A stretch of DNA of 64,000 nucleotides from Atriophallophorus winterbourni. Lineage: Eukaryota > Platyhelminthes > Trematoda > Plagiorchiida > Microphallidae. The notes beneath the pieces were generated by a model that was given only the letters and a program-made list of their open reading frames with translations, did no database searches and had not been told where the DNA came from. Position numbers and translations under genes: made by a program. The DNA lies in the NCBI GenBank assembly GCA_013407085.1, contig JACCGJ010000680.1, positions 62,001 to 126,000 of the forward strand, read 5' to 3'. Shown piece after piece: positions 26,161 to 40,392 of this stretch (its first letter is position 1; the number at the start of each line of letters is the position of its first letter).

Positions 26161-27299
26161 ATACGCTTTTATATTAACGGATATCAATTGTATATAAAAC
26201 TTTAATATAAAAATATTTGCTTGATATCGTAGATTCCGTTACTGCATGTCTTTCACCCGATGGTACGTTTTGATGCCAATTTCAAAAGTTATCAATACTG
26301 TATATTTCGTTAACAGATCGAATCATGCCTTGCTTCGGCCAATTAATTTGGAGTTATTACCTTGAATATAAGTGATTTTATACTCTAGCAACCGTACATC
26401 CGTTTGGCAACTCCAATCAAAAGGTCACATCAATATTTATTACGGTAGTGTGTCGCTCTATGCTTTAAGTGCCTCCATTGTCATTGGAAAAACGTTTCGT
26501 GCATTGAGACAGCAAACGTCCTGCTCAAAGAGAAGATAATTTCCAATATTCCCATTCTAGAATTCGAAACTGATGAATTTATATATTCATTTGCAATTTT
26601 ACTGGCTACCTGAAACTATTGGGTTGAATAATCGGATATAGTTGACCCGCGGTGTTGAACATAATACCTTATTATATATTGATTATGCTTACAGCTTGGA
26701 AATAATAGCGTTTATTTAACGATATATTCATAAATCCATGCATTCACAATTATCACAGTGATTGGCAGAATCGCTCGTGTGTCGACAGCAGATTTAATCA
26801 CATGTAACTGAATGCAATAGATATTGCGAACTGATGGACATTTCTGGTACTATGTCATATTGGAGTTGCGTTTGGGATGCTGTGATAGATTTTCTGAACA
26901 CTTGGAAAAAATGCCTCCAGTCATCGATTATGCACTATGAGCTTTGGTTCAGAGAAATTATCTTACTTTGGTTGAAATATACTACCAAGTAACCCAATCC
27001 ATCATAGTTTTATAGAAACTAAACTACAATTATCGCAAGCAACGGTTAAGCCACGAAACCACGTTTGTAAGAAGCATGCGAATTGATAATATACTTATAT
27101 ATATAAAATTACATAAACCGGACCACCAAAAATTCATTTATTCCAATATCTCTACTCTTTTTTCACACTAGACTCTCAGCTACATTACAAAGTTCCCATT
27201 CTCTTCTGTTCGGCAATGATGTCAGTGCTTGAGGATACGCCACACACGGAAACCTAGATCATTTCCCGTAGTATTCAAGATAAGATTTTACGTGGTATG

Positions 27300-27680
27300 C
27301 TGATACGAGTGATACGGATATTTGCCAATCCGCAGAACCGGATTACAGAGGAACACATTTTCTGTTACCAAATTTATACAGCGTACACATTCATCTGCCA
27401 TGTCATACAGTCTATAATACACCTAACACTTTTCCAAATTTTACTATCATCGGCAAGCCGTATCAAATTACACACAATATCCTCCACCACACCATTCATA
27501 TAAACCAAGAACAAAAGAGGTCCAATCAGCGAGTTTTGCGTTACACCACTTGTGACGTCTAGTATTTTAGAGAAGGTGCAGCCAACGTAAACTTGGACGT
27601 GTCTATCACTAAGCTATTCCCCTATCCAATTCTACAACATTCTCATTATTCCATAGATTTGGAGGTTATAAATTATTTAG
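27300..27680 (-). mobile_element. CR1-like LINE reverse transcriptase fragment (copy A)
   Basis: The minus strand reads WIGE..LSDRHVQVYVGCTF, SGVTQNSLIGPLLFLVYMNG and LIRLADDSKIWKSV. These are motif B (SGVPQGS..GPLLF) and motif C (FADD, here LADD). The identical copy B fragment is at 40393-40773. Confidence 0.7.
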
Positions 27681-28873
27681 GAGATGGGACTACCCTTACT
27701 TTTGTGTTTCATTGTAAGGAAAGATTGTGCAAACCTTACCAGGTACCTTCAGTGTTAAGTCATTTGACCAATCTACTGTAATTGCATCATGCACTAATGA
27801 TTTTAAACAAGTTTCAGCAATTAAAACTACAACGCACTTTCACTAAACGATAAAATTTAAGAAACATGAACGATTTAAAAATAGTTATCATAGGATTTTG
27901 TTTCAGCGACATTGGCATTGATTGACTGAAAGTCCGCAAACCTGAGCATGACGGAGCGCAGTCACATATATTGTTGTTTCCCTGGACGCAAGAATTGTTT
28001 ACCTCGTAAGTAAGTCAATCTGGCAACAGATGTGACAAAATTAATTAGCGTGAATTGCCAGCGATTTATACACCGAGTAATTGATGAATCAGTTCAGCAG
28101 AGCGTGGCGAAACCATCGAACCCGTTCATGCAAGATAACTGGAGTTAGATTGGTGGGATTTCACCAGGGATAATACGAAATTAATTAAGACAAATCAATA
28201 TAGAATGACGTGTTGTAAAAGTTCCGTGCTGTGCTCAATTTTCTCGGGAATATTGAAAGCACATCCAGTCGTTTTTGGTAAGAAGTTGTTTCCGATTAAA
28301 TTCAATTTTATTGATTTCTATCAACTGTCACATGAAAATCTTTAAAATATGTATATCGGGACGCATGTACTCATTACTCGGAAATGTTTGTACAATAATT
28401 CCTGAAATGTGTAGTAATAATTAATTATTTTATTTGAAGAATTAGAGTGAATACAATTGGGGTGGTTCATCAAATTTTGTAAAATAAATGTCTTACCATT
28501 ACAACAGCAGCATATTATTAGCCAAGTTTAAGTAAAGACATGCAGCATCTGGAAGGTCCACGGCGCATTAGATTTGCACTGTGTTGCAAGTGAAAATTTC
28601 ACTAGTGTAGCCGCGAATATAACAATCTGTTAAACGTTTTGTTAGCAACTGAGTAGTGAATGTACGGATCGTTCGTAAACATGTTAGGTGTCTCTGTGTG
28701 ATGATTTTTTATTAAGGAAATACATATGCAATAAATGAGGGGTTTTGCGCACTTGAGAAAGTACATGCTCATAGAAAGATTGTAGTTAATTTAATTTCTA
28801 ACTTTCTAGCTGATGGATAGCTGTGCTTAATCAGCATATATTCGCAATTGAAGATGTCACGTTTCCAAGCTTG

Positions 28874-29873
28874 NNNNNNNNNNNNNNNNNNNNNNNNNNN
28901 NNNNNNNNNNNNNNNNNNNNNNNNNNNNNNNNNNNNNNNNNNNNNNNNNNNNNNNNNNNNNNNNNNNNNNNNNNNNNNNNNNNNNNNNNNNNNNNNNNNN
29001 NNNNNNNNNNNNNNNNNNNNNNNNNNNNNNNNNNNNNNNNNNNNNNNNNNNNNNNNNNNNNNNNNNNNNNNNNNNNNNNNNNNNNNNNNNNNNNNNNNNN
29101 NNNNNNNNNNNNNNNNNNNNNNNNNNNNNNNNNNNNNNNNNNNNNNNNNNNNNNNNNNNNNNNNNNNNNNNNNNNNNNNNNNNNNNNNNNNNNNNNNNNN
29201 NNNNNNNNNNNNNNNNNNNNNNNNNNNNNNNNNNNNNNNNNNNNNNNNNNNNNNNNNNNNNNNNNNNNNNNNNNNNNNNNNNNNNNNNNNNNNNNNNNNN
29301 NNNNNNNNNNNNNNNNNNNNNNNNNNNNNNNNNNNNNNNNNNNNNNNNNNNNNNNNNNNNNNNNNNNNNNNNNNNNNNNNNNNNNNNNNNNNNNNNNNNN
29401 NNNNNNNNNNNNNNNNNNNNNNNNNNNNNNNNNNNNNNNNNNNNNNNNNNNNNNNNNNNNNNNNNNNNNNNNNNNNNNNNNNNNNNNNNNNNNNNNNNNN
29501 NNNNNNNNNNNNNNNNNNNNNNNNNNNNNNNNNNNNNNNNNNNNNNNNNNNNNNNNNNNNNNNNNNNNNNNNNNNNNNNNNNNNNNNNNNNNNNNNNNNN
29601 NNNNNNNNNNNNNNNNNNNNNNNNNNNNNNNNNNNNNNNNNNNNNNNNNNNNNNNNNNNNNNNNNNNNNNNNNNNNNNNNNNNNNNNNNNNNNNNNNNNN
29701 NNNNNNNNNNNNNNNNNNNNNNNNNNNNNNNNNNNNNNNNNNNNNNNNNNNNNNNNNNNNNNNNNNNNNNNNNNNNNNNNNNNNNNNNNNNNNNNNNNNN
29801 NNNNNNNNNNNNNNNNNNNNNNNNNNNNNNNNNNNNNNNNNNNNNNNNNNNNNNNNNNNNNNNNNNNNNNNNN
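28874..29873. other. Assembly gap, 1000 N
   Basis: Placeholder gap between the two tandem copies. If the junction bases at 28866-28873 are right, it should hold the equivalent of 15137-15502, about 366 bp. The long open frames across it consist only of unknown bases. Confidence 0.9.
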
Positions 29874-31797
29874 ATTCAAAATTTCGACACTTATTTGTTG
29901 CATAACGATTTAACGACACTTGCTTATTGACTCATGGTAAGTAATCATCTGGACATTAGATAATTAATTTTATTCCTTTTCCATGAACGAATAATTACTA
30001 TGATACGGTAATTGTGAAGCTAGCTGCATTTTGTGACCATAAATTCTTGAATCTCGCATCCTAAATGCAAAATAAATATATATTCTTAAAATGACATGAT
30101 GAAACAATTTTTGCCGAAGCTGTTGAACAATTTGATATAAACCTGAGGGTAACATGTCTGGAAGGCGATAAATAATTTCCGGTCGTTCACTTGGGGAATC
30201 GTAGACGATATCTTCAGTCTTAGCAAGACCAACTGTGATTGTTTGTTGAGAATTTAGATAAATTCAGCTAACCGAACGAATACGAGTGATTTATTAGTGT
30301 TGCAGCCGCATTTGCCAAAACACTACGGTGTGATACACCAAGTCAATCTGATGATCTAAATTAAAATAAACAGACTACAATAATTGAAAATAAAAAGAAT
30401 ATTTTAAACGTTGGAGCTATAAACACATATTTATATTTTATTATATTGTGTATTTCCAAAATTGTAGTATCTATTCCTTCACTCGAGAGCAGATACTCAG
30501 CTTTGGCTAAGTCCGATAGAAATAAATGGCTCTACGTTTCGCATAGAAAAAGAAGCTCAATTTGGTCATACCAACATTATCCAACAGTGACATACAAACG
30601 CAACTTGTTCACCATTCTTCCACTGTTTCAAACGCATGCGGATCCTGAACCTACTGTCCCTTCCTGATGAGTGCAAACCGCATGAAGCCGGTCGTGGGTG
30701 TGTGGGTTGGAAATGCGTGCAAATACGCATTTACGCACAATTACCGTTAGGAAATTTCCAGCTCCTAATATTTATAGCATAATGAGCCCTCTAAATTGGT
30801 CCCTCGAAGGAACAAATCCACGTTACGCCCTAAATTTACTTAAATATATTCACCTCAAATTTCATCTTGTGAGAAAAACATACACTTAAAATTGTGGGCT
30901 CGTTTTTCATTGCCAGTAATGCGAAAATTTTAATTCTGAAAAATCAACTGCGTCCATTGTAACGTTGGTCTTGTGATGGCTAAAGTACCGAATCGCATTT
31001 CAGCCTTTCGAATTCATTAAAATTGTCGTAATAATAATCAACACCATTGATAATGCTTGTAAGAAGAGAAAACCGGGTCATAAGTTTGAGAATTTGAGTA
31101 ATTTATTGTCGTGCTACCATCAAGTGTCTTTGTACGAACCCTATTTATCGTGACATGCAAGTATATCGTTTATAATTCGGTTCTCAAACACATTTCGGTG
31201 TTCTACGAACGCAAAATGAAAGTGCTGTGGTGATAATCAAGAGTTAAAGAAATAAAATCGGCTTTTCGATTTTTTCGAAGTAAGGTAAATTTACAGTAAG
31301 TAATATGAGAATCGATTGAGCCTCGTTCGTTCATTAAATAATAATTTTTAGGAAAAGTAATAATAGTCGTCATTCAAACGGTAGAAAGCCATGTGTGTGA
31401 TTGATTGGAACATGTTTGGGTCCAAAGCAAAACATAACACAAAATCTGTTTAAATCGAATGTATTCAAATTTGTTGTATTATGTTCACGAAATTATGTGG
31501 AGTTTTGTATCTAGTGAAGTTTGTCTGCTCGACCAATTGTTGCAGGACATTAATCATCTTTCTCTACAGCATCAGTAGCTTGTAAACCACCACAATATTA
31601 TCATCAAATTTTGGTTTTTATAAAGAAGAGTGTTCTCGACAATGCCCTATATTGAGCAAAATTATTTCTTGGACACGATATTTTCACGCAATATTTCTAG
31701 TAACAAACGTTGCGCTTAACAAAACACATTAGAAAAATATAGAATTTGAAACCACACTTCAACAGAGTTAACGCAATGGACCATGATGTCATACACA

Positions 31798-32600
31798 GTA
31801 CTAATATCAATTTGGGCAGAAGATTTTGAGCTGGACCGCCTCAGAAAGGGATCTTGGATTCTGAGTATGTGGAGGTCTGAAGAACAGCCTGCTTTGTGAG
31901 GACATCTAGAAGCGTGCTTCATAGCTTCTAGGTATGCTGCGACAGATTTTCGGAACCTTCTCGACTGGAACGTTACCCACCATCATGAAAACCTACTTAA
32001 TTCCAACCATGGAGCATGCATTACAAGCTTGGACTTCTTGGTTAAAATATGATAAACTATTGTTCGATAAAATACACAATCGTGCAGCCAAACTCGTTAC
32101 TGGTTTGCTGAAAACTAACGTACGAGGAACGATTGCAAAAACCGAGAATCCCTACTCCCCTTCAAAAAAGCCTATGGAGTGATGTGATACTAAAATACAA
32201 AATATTAAGTGCCCCATATCATCCATTCAGACATTTGTTTAAATACCGTGAGTCACTACATACACGCAGCCATTCAGTGACATTGCAAATTCCCTATTCC
32301 CGTATCAGCGGTCGCCCATATTTTCATTCTGTAAGTGTCTGTTTCCTTTGGAATGCCCTCCCCGAAACTATTGTCATCGATCCCAGCGTCGAAACATTCA
32401 TTTGGACACTTATTTGTTACATAACGATTTAACGACACCTGTGCATTGACTCCTGGTAAGTATTCAACTGGACTATACTTGACATTTCTTAATTATTTTT
32501 ATTCCTTTTTCATTAACTAATATTTACTATGATCTGATAATTGTGGAGCTATGTGCATTTTGTGACCATAAATTCTTGAATCTTGAATCTTGAATCTCAC
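31798..32600 (+). mobile_element. CR1-like LINE 3' end, complete tail
   Basis: The reading is LPTIMKTYLIPTMEHALQAW, then LLFDKIHNRAAKLVTGLLKT, RTHS and SVCFLWNALPETIVIDPSVE. It ends with two or three TTGAATCT units at about 32571-32597, the kind of short 3' repeat typical of CR1 elements. Confidence 0.75.
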
Positions 32601-33289
32601 CTACTTCAGTTTCAATCTGTTTGTCGTTATCTGGAATTGTCAGTTTAAATGACGTCGAATTAGTGTCAAACGGTAAAGAAATTTATACTCTGAAGCCAAA
32701 ATAATGCAAATTTGGCAAATCGAAACTTCGGAGGACTGATCTAACGAGTGAATTTAATAAAACCGATTAAATCAATGGAAATGCCCAGTTTTCGGTGCCC
32801 GCACATCCCCTGCACTTACCTTTCACTAAAATTATAAGTTCGTTTTATGAACAGCTAGGAATAGCCTTTATTTTAGGATATTTCCTAATCACAAATTAAC
32901 ACGGAAATGACACCCGTGAATTCTATTTTATTCATAGTTAAATATTCCACCGTGCAAAATATTAATTTAATTTTGACTCCAAACAAGAACCATGGAAAAT
33001 CAATAAAATTATCACGCAACTGATGAAGTTGATCCGTATCACCGGAACCAAGTCGTTTATGTTCCAATGACACTCATTTATCATGCAACATTCTCATTTA
33101 TTATTTTCCCAACTCGTGGATTGTTGCCACACGCAAAGTAACGCGGCATCAGTGGTCATTAATTACCGGAATTCCGCTCGATTGTAAAATGTTACATTGC
33201 TTGCTTTGACTGGAAGTTGGTAGGCTCTTTCTATTTCATCCGTTCTAATTTCAACAAAACGTGAATAAATGATTGCGGAAAATACTCAC

Positions 33290-33821
33290 AAATATATTGC
33301 CTCAATCCAGTCACCGCGATCAATAGTAATAGCAGGACGCTGGTGATTTGGTAATTCATTCGGTCCACCTGATCATCGTCGCCCGCCAGATGTGAGGAAC
33401 CGATTCTCGCCCATCGAATCAAACTGATAAGAAGAGTGGGATCTCCGGTGAGTTTTGCATGATGCCGGCCGAATCCGTGACCGAACGCTGGTCCAAATTT
33501 ATGTGTGTCATGGTAACCGTATCCATAATCGTAATATCCAAAAGAATGAGGATCGTGAAACATTGGTGACGCATCGTAAAATAACTCCGTGTCCGCTTGG
33601 CGCTCATGAACCTGTTGCTCTCTCTGCATCACTTGTTCTTCTGAGGACCAATGACATGCTGCAGAAAATAATTCGGGAGAATGTACAACTGGTGGTGCGC
33701 CTTCTGGGATCTCGAGATTTGTACACCTGCATTCATGTACAGTTGGTTCGAGTCCTAGGTCTGTTTCTTGTGTGAATGTGTTTACGATTGATATGGACGA
33801 AATAACGTTTTCTTCAGACAT
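33290..33821 (-). CDS. Innexin exon 1: long N-terminal tail and TM1 (intact copy)
   Basis: The exon encodes residues 1-177 and ends one base into the next codon at a strong GTGAGTATT donor (33281-33289). The ATG at 33819-33821 is chosen because an in-frame TAA lies five codons upstream. Residues 150-177 carry the innexin start signature DDQVDRMNYQIT followed by a leucine-rich TM1 and GLRQYI. In the family VDR lies about 20-30 residues from the start. Here about 150 residues precede it, with a Tyr/Gly/His-rich patch near residues 92-122 and a short hydrophobic stretch near 129-135. The exon sits in copy B of the tandem duplication. A diverged, frame-shifted copy lies at 18162-18695. Intron 1 would be about 21.2 kb. 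Confidence 0.8.
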
Positions 33822-33850
33822 CAGAATGAATTCTTATCTGAAATGTATAG
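33822..33850 (-). promoter_or_regulatory. 3' splice acceptor 16 nt upstream of the innexin ATG
   Basis: On the minus strand CATTTCAG|ATAAG lies 16 nt before the start codon, and the same motif is kept at 18696-18714 in the diverged copy. It is either the acceptor of a 5' UTR exon or a spliced-leader trans-splice site, which flatworms use. No core promoter is recognisable nearby. Confidence 0.45.
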
Positions 33851-34431
33851 TTGAAATTTGATAAATTATTTGATTTATTACATGTGAAACGTTCATTTTT
33901 AAATTGGTATTTTCATGAATGTTGTTCATGGAAAATGTTTTCCTGAACGCAATTTACAACATTTTCTGAATAACTTATTCACGTTTCTTGGAACATTTAG
34001 GATGGAAAGAGGTGAAGCAATTTCGTGATTTGGAAATCACTTTAAGTAATAGTTATTAATGTTGATATCTTTTGGTTAATCTCAACCACGATTCCACCTC
34101 TTAATCCTTTGTTCATTTTGATTTCCTCATCACTTTGCATGAGTATACAATCTGATTTGCGAGTTACATCATTTTCACAGATATTTTTTTCAAAAAATTG
34201 GACAATCAGATTTCAGCCACTCAAAAACCATCTTGCTGCATTCCATGTTCCTTAAAGAAAATCCCTTGAACCTAGACTATTTTAATTCGACAGCCATAGT
34301 ACATTATAAAATTAGCAAGAACAAGTATTACTTGTGAAACAGCTTAAAAACACTTTATTTTGGACTGCTTTTCCGTACACCAAGTTCGTGGCACAACGGA
34401 TGACTCTAAACTGTACTAATTTAGCTTCTGA

Positions 34432-34560
34432 TAGATTCAAGATTCAAGATTAAAGGATTTATGGTTAAAAAAGGCTAATACTTTACAGCACCACAGGATT
34501 ACGATATGAATAAAACATGAAAATTACAATAGTATAAAAGAAATAGAGAATATCAAATGT
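34432..34560 (-). mobile_element. CR1 3' tail present only in copy B
   Basis: AGATTCAAGATTCAAGATTA at 34433 is the reverse complement of the TTGAATCT tail repeats, followed by TTTATGGTTAAAAAAGG, the matching 3' UTR. Copy A has unrelated sequence at this point (about 19310-19530). Confidence 0.55.
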
Positions 34561-35639
34561 AAGGCACACGAATGATGTTCGTTTGCAAGTGCAAGTCCAA
34601 TTTCGCTTTAAAAGTCGTCAAGCAAGGGGAGTTGACATAACGCATTTTAGTGAAACTTGATTGCTTGCATAGTCAATCGCTTTCTACCCAAAAACATATG
34701 GCATCACATGTGTTCCATTTTAATAATCACTCCAAACCTCAGTTACTATCCCAAAAATTCTCTAGATTAACTTCAACTCATCGTTTTGTTCAATGAATCG
34801 TAAATTATCGGTAAGGATTATTTCATAAATTCGTAAAATTATGTTTTGCCTGAATTCCAATGTCCATACTTTTCACATTCCATATACAAATGGCAATTCA
34901 CGAATTGTGGCGTCAGCATGTGAACTTGAATAATTAGCGCCAAATTTTCGACAAGTTGGAAAAATGCTTACAAGCAGCAAGTATGTAATCGAATAACCTC
35001 CCCGCGACAGACAAGCAATTAGGCCAAACTGCGAATTGCGATATTTATCATGTGTTCGCTTAGCGTCGGGCTAATTTATCTTGCGCACATCAAACAAACT
35101 TTCATCGAAAATATGCGTATTTGGACGGATAGATAATGAATAGAACGCATGCTAGCTGCAATATGCCTAACGGGTGTGTGAAGTGCATTAGCGACAAGTG
35201 CTAACCAAGATCTTTCAACACTAAATAATAAGAGGAAGCGTCGAAGCGAACGACGACATCAATCAATAACCAGCAAGGATTTGACGCTCGGAAGAATTAC
35301 ACGGGAACGGTTCGAGCCACATTATCCTCGAAAGCCACGAAGATGGATAACATCAGCTGTTATCAAATGATATGCAATTCGTCAAACTAGTCCTAAGTGA
35401 TGAGAGCTTGAAGAAAGCAGTTGGTTTATGATGGATTCATAAATCAGATCAAAGTAACAACTGTTTATGTTATGTTGGGGACAATGTTGTGGTAAAGATA
35501 ACCGCACATACAAGATAGGCTTGTGTTTATTCTTTCTCTTTTATGGGATAAATGCGTTTGTTAACTAGACGTTATCCTGTGTTGTAGGATCCGGATTGCT
35601 GCAGAACAGCTTAATTAAAGACTCTTATTAATTAGCTTC

Positions 35640-36596
35640 GTTAGTGATGGCCGGGGGAGTGTGTCCCACACGAGATGCGAGACACGAATATCATCACGCT
35701 ATTTAAGAATATGGATGATAGAAGTGACTGCAACAATTACAGAGAAATCTCCCTTCTGAATGTTGGAGGCAAATTGTTTGCTAAAGTCTTACAAATCCGG
35801 CTACAAGATTTGGCTGATAGAGTTTACTCCGAATCTCAATGTGCGTTTCGCAGGGGAAGATTAACAATTGACATGATGCTCTCCCTGAGACAACTTCAAG
35901 TAAAACGTCGGGAACAGCGTATGGTATTATAGCTTTATTTATCGATTTAACTAAGGCACTCTACTACGTCAGCAGGCAGGGTCTTTTCAAAAATTCTTGA
36001 TCTTATAGGCTGACCCCCAAGACTGCTCACACTCGTCATTTCATTCCAAACTGGCATGAAGTGCTCAGTCCATTTTAACGTTTTCAGTTCAAAAGCCTTT
36101 GGAATTCGCCTAGGCATCAAACATGGGTGTGTTCTTGTTTCCACGCTGTTCGGGATTTTCTTTGCTCTGCTTCTGAAGCACCATTTTAGGACGAGAACAG
36201 AAGGTATTTTCCTTGCAAGCTTCTCAACGTGGACCAGTTGAGAGCACAAACCTAGGTACGCGTGACCTGCTGTTTGCCCATGATGCAGTCATTATTGCTC
36301 ACTCCAAAGTACATCGGACTGCCTTTCATGGGCATGCAAAGACATTGGGCTAACAATCAGCATGAGAAAGACCATAGTCCATCGTTAAGGGATTGTATCG
36401 CCTCCAATCACCGCTGTTGAAAACTTTCAGCTCGAACCAGTAAATCGTTTCACATATAATGGTTCAAACATTGCGGGTAACCTCTTCGCTAGACACGGAG
36501 ATTGATAAGCGGGTTAGCAAAACAGCTCTCATTTTGTCCCGATTGAACTCTCGTGTCTTGGGCAACCGCAAGTTCATTATAAAGACAAAGATGATT
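35640..36596 (+). mobile_element. RTE-type LINE remnant in copy B, cut by a deletion
   Basis: Counterpart of 20560-21514. Coding similarity stops at the deletion junction (GATGAT|TAGCTAATAG at 36590-36600), so this copy has lost the 3' part of the element. The deletion is therefore the derived state. Confidence 0.8.
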
Positions 36597-37364
36597 AGCT
36601 AATAGCAAACATCGACAAAATTGTCACTTTCATGAATGCATACAAGATTTTTAATGTTGTAACATGAAAAGTCAGATGATTAGTAAAAAAATAGTAGCCA
36701 CTTTGGCGCAAACCCAGTCGCAAATCTAATTAAAACAGCGGTCGGTGGAGTGGCCAGAAAGTTTGAACGTCATCTTGAAAGTTTCCATCAGTAATTATTT
36801 GGCCAGCATCCACTTCCGACGCTAAACACAGCCTAACCACTCGAGCATCAAGCAAATCCAAGGAGACACTTGAACGAGTTACCAAAAATATTGAAATTTC
36901 CCTGTCAAAAATCAAAATACAATTTCATCTATGCCAGTAGTTGAACTGGACAAACATAACAAGAGCAAAACAATTACCTCCGAAACAAAAATATTATGAA
37001 AAAATATAGTGTATATTCAAATTCCCTCTTTTAATGAAACAGTTTGGTTATTCATAACATTAGGAATCTTTACTGCAGATGCTTAGGTATAATTCGTTTT
37101 ACAAAACCGAGAATAATTTTGTCCCAGTGAAAAAGATTTTCATACCCGCGAAAACGCCCGATCTAAGAAGTAATCAGAAATTAAAATTTATGGATGCCTG
37201 AAATCAACTAATGGTGAGAAATTAATTTTAACAGAAGCAAAATGTTAATCAGACAGAAACTGGATATTTTCAAAAAGAATTAAGAAGCTATTTAATGCAC
37301 AGGTCTTTCGAAATCGAACAAACAAATGGTTTGAAAATCTAGAAATTAAACCTATTGTACAAAT

Positions 37365-37385
37365 GATAAATAAATAAATAAATAA

Positions 37386-37470
<85 letters not shown>

Positions 37471-37493
37471 GAGATATATAGATAGATAGATAG

Positions 37494-37573
<80 letters not shown>
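37365..37573 (+). repeat. (AAAT)n then (GATA)n microsatellite, copy B
   Basis: Same tract but longer, with interruptions near 37468-37495 (GAGAGATATATAG and TAGGATAG). Confidence 0.95.
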
Positions 37574-37575
<2 letters not shown>

Positions 37576-38991
37576 TAATTTATCAACCTGATTGTGTAAG
37601 TGGCAAATTATTATCAGCTTATTAACTGTGATAAATTATCGACAAGATCAAAAACTTGAGAGCAAATTAACTTTCACTTTGGCTGTTTGTTCGTTACTCT
37701 CATGAAAATTGACCATGTTTCTATTTGGACCGTGAACAGTACAATTGCAAGATGCATGCGTTATATAGAGAAGGGATGCTTAAAATTTTAGAAATTCAAC
37801 TCACTGTTAGATAAATTCTATATCTATTCGAGCATTCTGTCGTTTTTATATATTCAGTGTTTTATCGCCGCTCATGTGTCAGGCCATTTTAAACTATTAC
37901 CAATTTCGGACTATTTGCTTGCATCACTTTAAGGTAACTAGATTCGGCAAAATCTTATCCGAGATGTTCTGGTTAATCGCTAGTCCCGGTGAACCAAGTA
38001 TCAGCAAAATCGTAAACTCTACTGAATCTGTATCATTCCCAATTCTACGTGACTTCTAATGAACAATGTATACTTCCTACGTCCTCATGTTTCGGTATTT
38101 CATTCTGATGTGGTGAACGGAACAAGTATCACTTAATAGATTTGCATGATATCAAATTGCTTCAGGTAATATATGCTAGAAGATCAGTTTAAATGTATGC
38201 CGAGCAGGTTTCAAAAAGGTGACTTACGTTCTGTTCAGCGAAATTTGCCCTAATCCTGAAATGAATTCTCGTGCGCATTTTGAAATGAATGCTAAGCAGA
38301 CACGCGATGCGAGTTCAGTTTATTCCAGCGAATGCAAGCGTTACTCGGTATATTAATGGGCGTAGACGGAATAATTTCCAAAAGCGGATTATGACTTACT
38401 TTTATTATGGACACACACGCACACGCATACACAAGCACACAACGATTGTCTATAGACAAACGCGGTGAATTCGTATAAGCATTTCCATTCGCTATTTTCG
38501 TAGCAGCTGAAGCCACTCTGTATCAACTCGCACATGCTATCTTTTTACCCCAGGCAAGCTGAAACGCATTAAAATCGGATTAAATTAACTAGTCCTATCC
38601 TAATACCAGGTCATTTGATTGAAGATATGATTTCAATTTCGCGTTTCGTTTGAACGGATTGCTCAATAAGCTAAGTGCATGAATGTATTTATGTGATTCA
38701 GCAAATAAATAAATAAATAAATAAATAATAAATGATTATTCTCACGAACCAAGCAATATCATTATACAAAATTTAATACTAAAGTAAATGCGCAGTATAC
38801 AATTTATTAATACACGAAACAGTTAAAATTCCAAAAAAATCATAATTGTCAAGTCTGCAAAACACAATTTAATGTATATCAAACAAGTTGCGCTTGTATG
38901 GTAAGGTTGGTACGAACAACCTGTTCGATTACATGAGCCCCCACTCATGTAGACTAGGCTTAAAATCCATGACCATGACTATAAAACCTCA

Positions 38992-39253
38992 TTTGCACGC
39001 ATCTCCATCACACCCACACCCACGACCGGTTTCGTGTTGTTTGCACTCATCTGGTAGGGACAGTAGAGGGGTCTCATGTGATTGAACAGGTTGGTCGTAT
39101 CAATCTTACCCCACAGTGGCATACAAGCGCAACTTTTTTTACCATTCTTCCACTGTTTCAAGCGCATGCTGATCCTGATCCTACTGTCCCTACCTGATGC
39201 GTGCAAACAGCATGAAACCGGTCGTGGGGTGTGTGTGATGGAGATGCATACAA
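38992..39253. repeat. Inverted repeat of family R1, copy B
   Basis: Identical counterpart of 25899-26160 at offset 13093. Confidence 0.75.
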
Positions 39254-40392
39254 ATACGCTTTTATATTAACGGATATCAATTGTATATAAAACTTTAATA
39301 TAAAAATATTTGCTTGATATCGTAGATTCCGTTACTGCATGTCTTTCACCCGATGGTACGTTTTGATGCCAATTTCAAAAGTTATCAATACTGTATATTT
39401 CGTTAACAGATCGAATCATGCCTTGCTTCGGCCAATTAATTTGGAGTTATTACCTTGAATATAAGTGATTTTATACTCTAGCAACCGTACATCCGTTTGG
39501 CAACTCCAATCAAAAGGTCACATCAATATTTATTACGGTAGTGTGTCGCTCTATGCTTTAAGTGCCTCCATTGTCATTGGAAAAACGTTTCGTGCATTGA
39601 GACAGCAAACGTCCTGCTCAAAGAGAAGATAATTTCCAATATTCCCATTCTAGAATTCGAAACTGATGAATTTATATATTCATTTGCAATTTTACTGGCT
39701 ACCTGAAACTATTGGGTTGAATAATCGGATATAGTTGACCCGCGGTGTTGAACATAATACCTTATTATATATTGATTATGCTTACAGCTTGGAAATAATA
39801 GCGTTTATTTAACGATATATTCATAAATCCATGCATTCACAATTATCACAGTGATTGGCAGAATCGCTCGTGTGTCGACAGCAGATTTAATCACATGTAA
39901 CTGAATGCAATAGATATTGCGAACTGATGGACATTTCTGGTACTATGTCATATTGGAGTTGCGTTTGGGATGCTGTGATAGATTTTCTGAACACTTGGAA
40001 AAAATGCCTCCAGTCATCGATTATGCACTATGAGCTTTGGTTCAGAGAAATTATCTTACTTTGGTTGAAATATACTACCAAGTAACCCAATCCATCATAG
40101 TTTTATAGAAACTAAACTACAATTATCGCAAGCAACGGTTAAGCCACGAAACCACGTTTGTAAGAAGCATGCGAATTGATAATATACTTATATATATAAA
40201 ATTACATAAACCGGACCACCAAAAATTCATTTATTCCAATATCTCTACTCTTTTTTCACACTAGACTCTCAGCTACATTACAAAGTTCCCATTCTCTTCT
40301 GTTCGGCAATGATGTCAGTGCTTGAGGATACGCCACACACGGAAACCTAGATCATTTCCCGTAGTATTCAAGATAAGATTTTACGTGGTATG

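Noticed and set aside
28823..29930. Open frames of about 350 codons in four frames
   Set aside because: They consist of unknown bases in the 1000-N gap.
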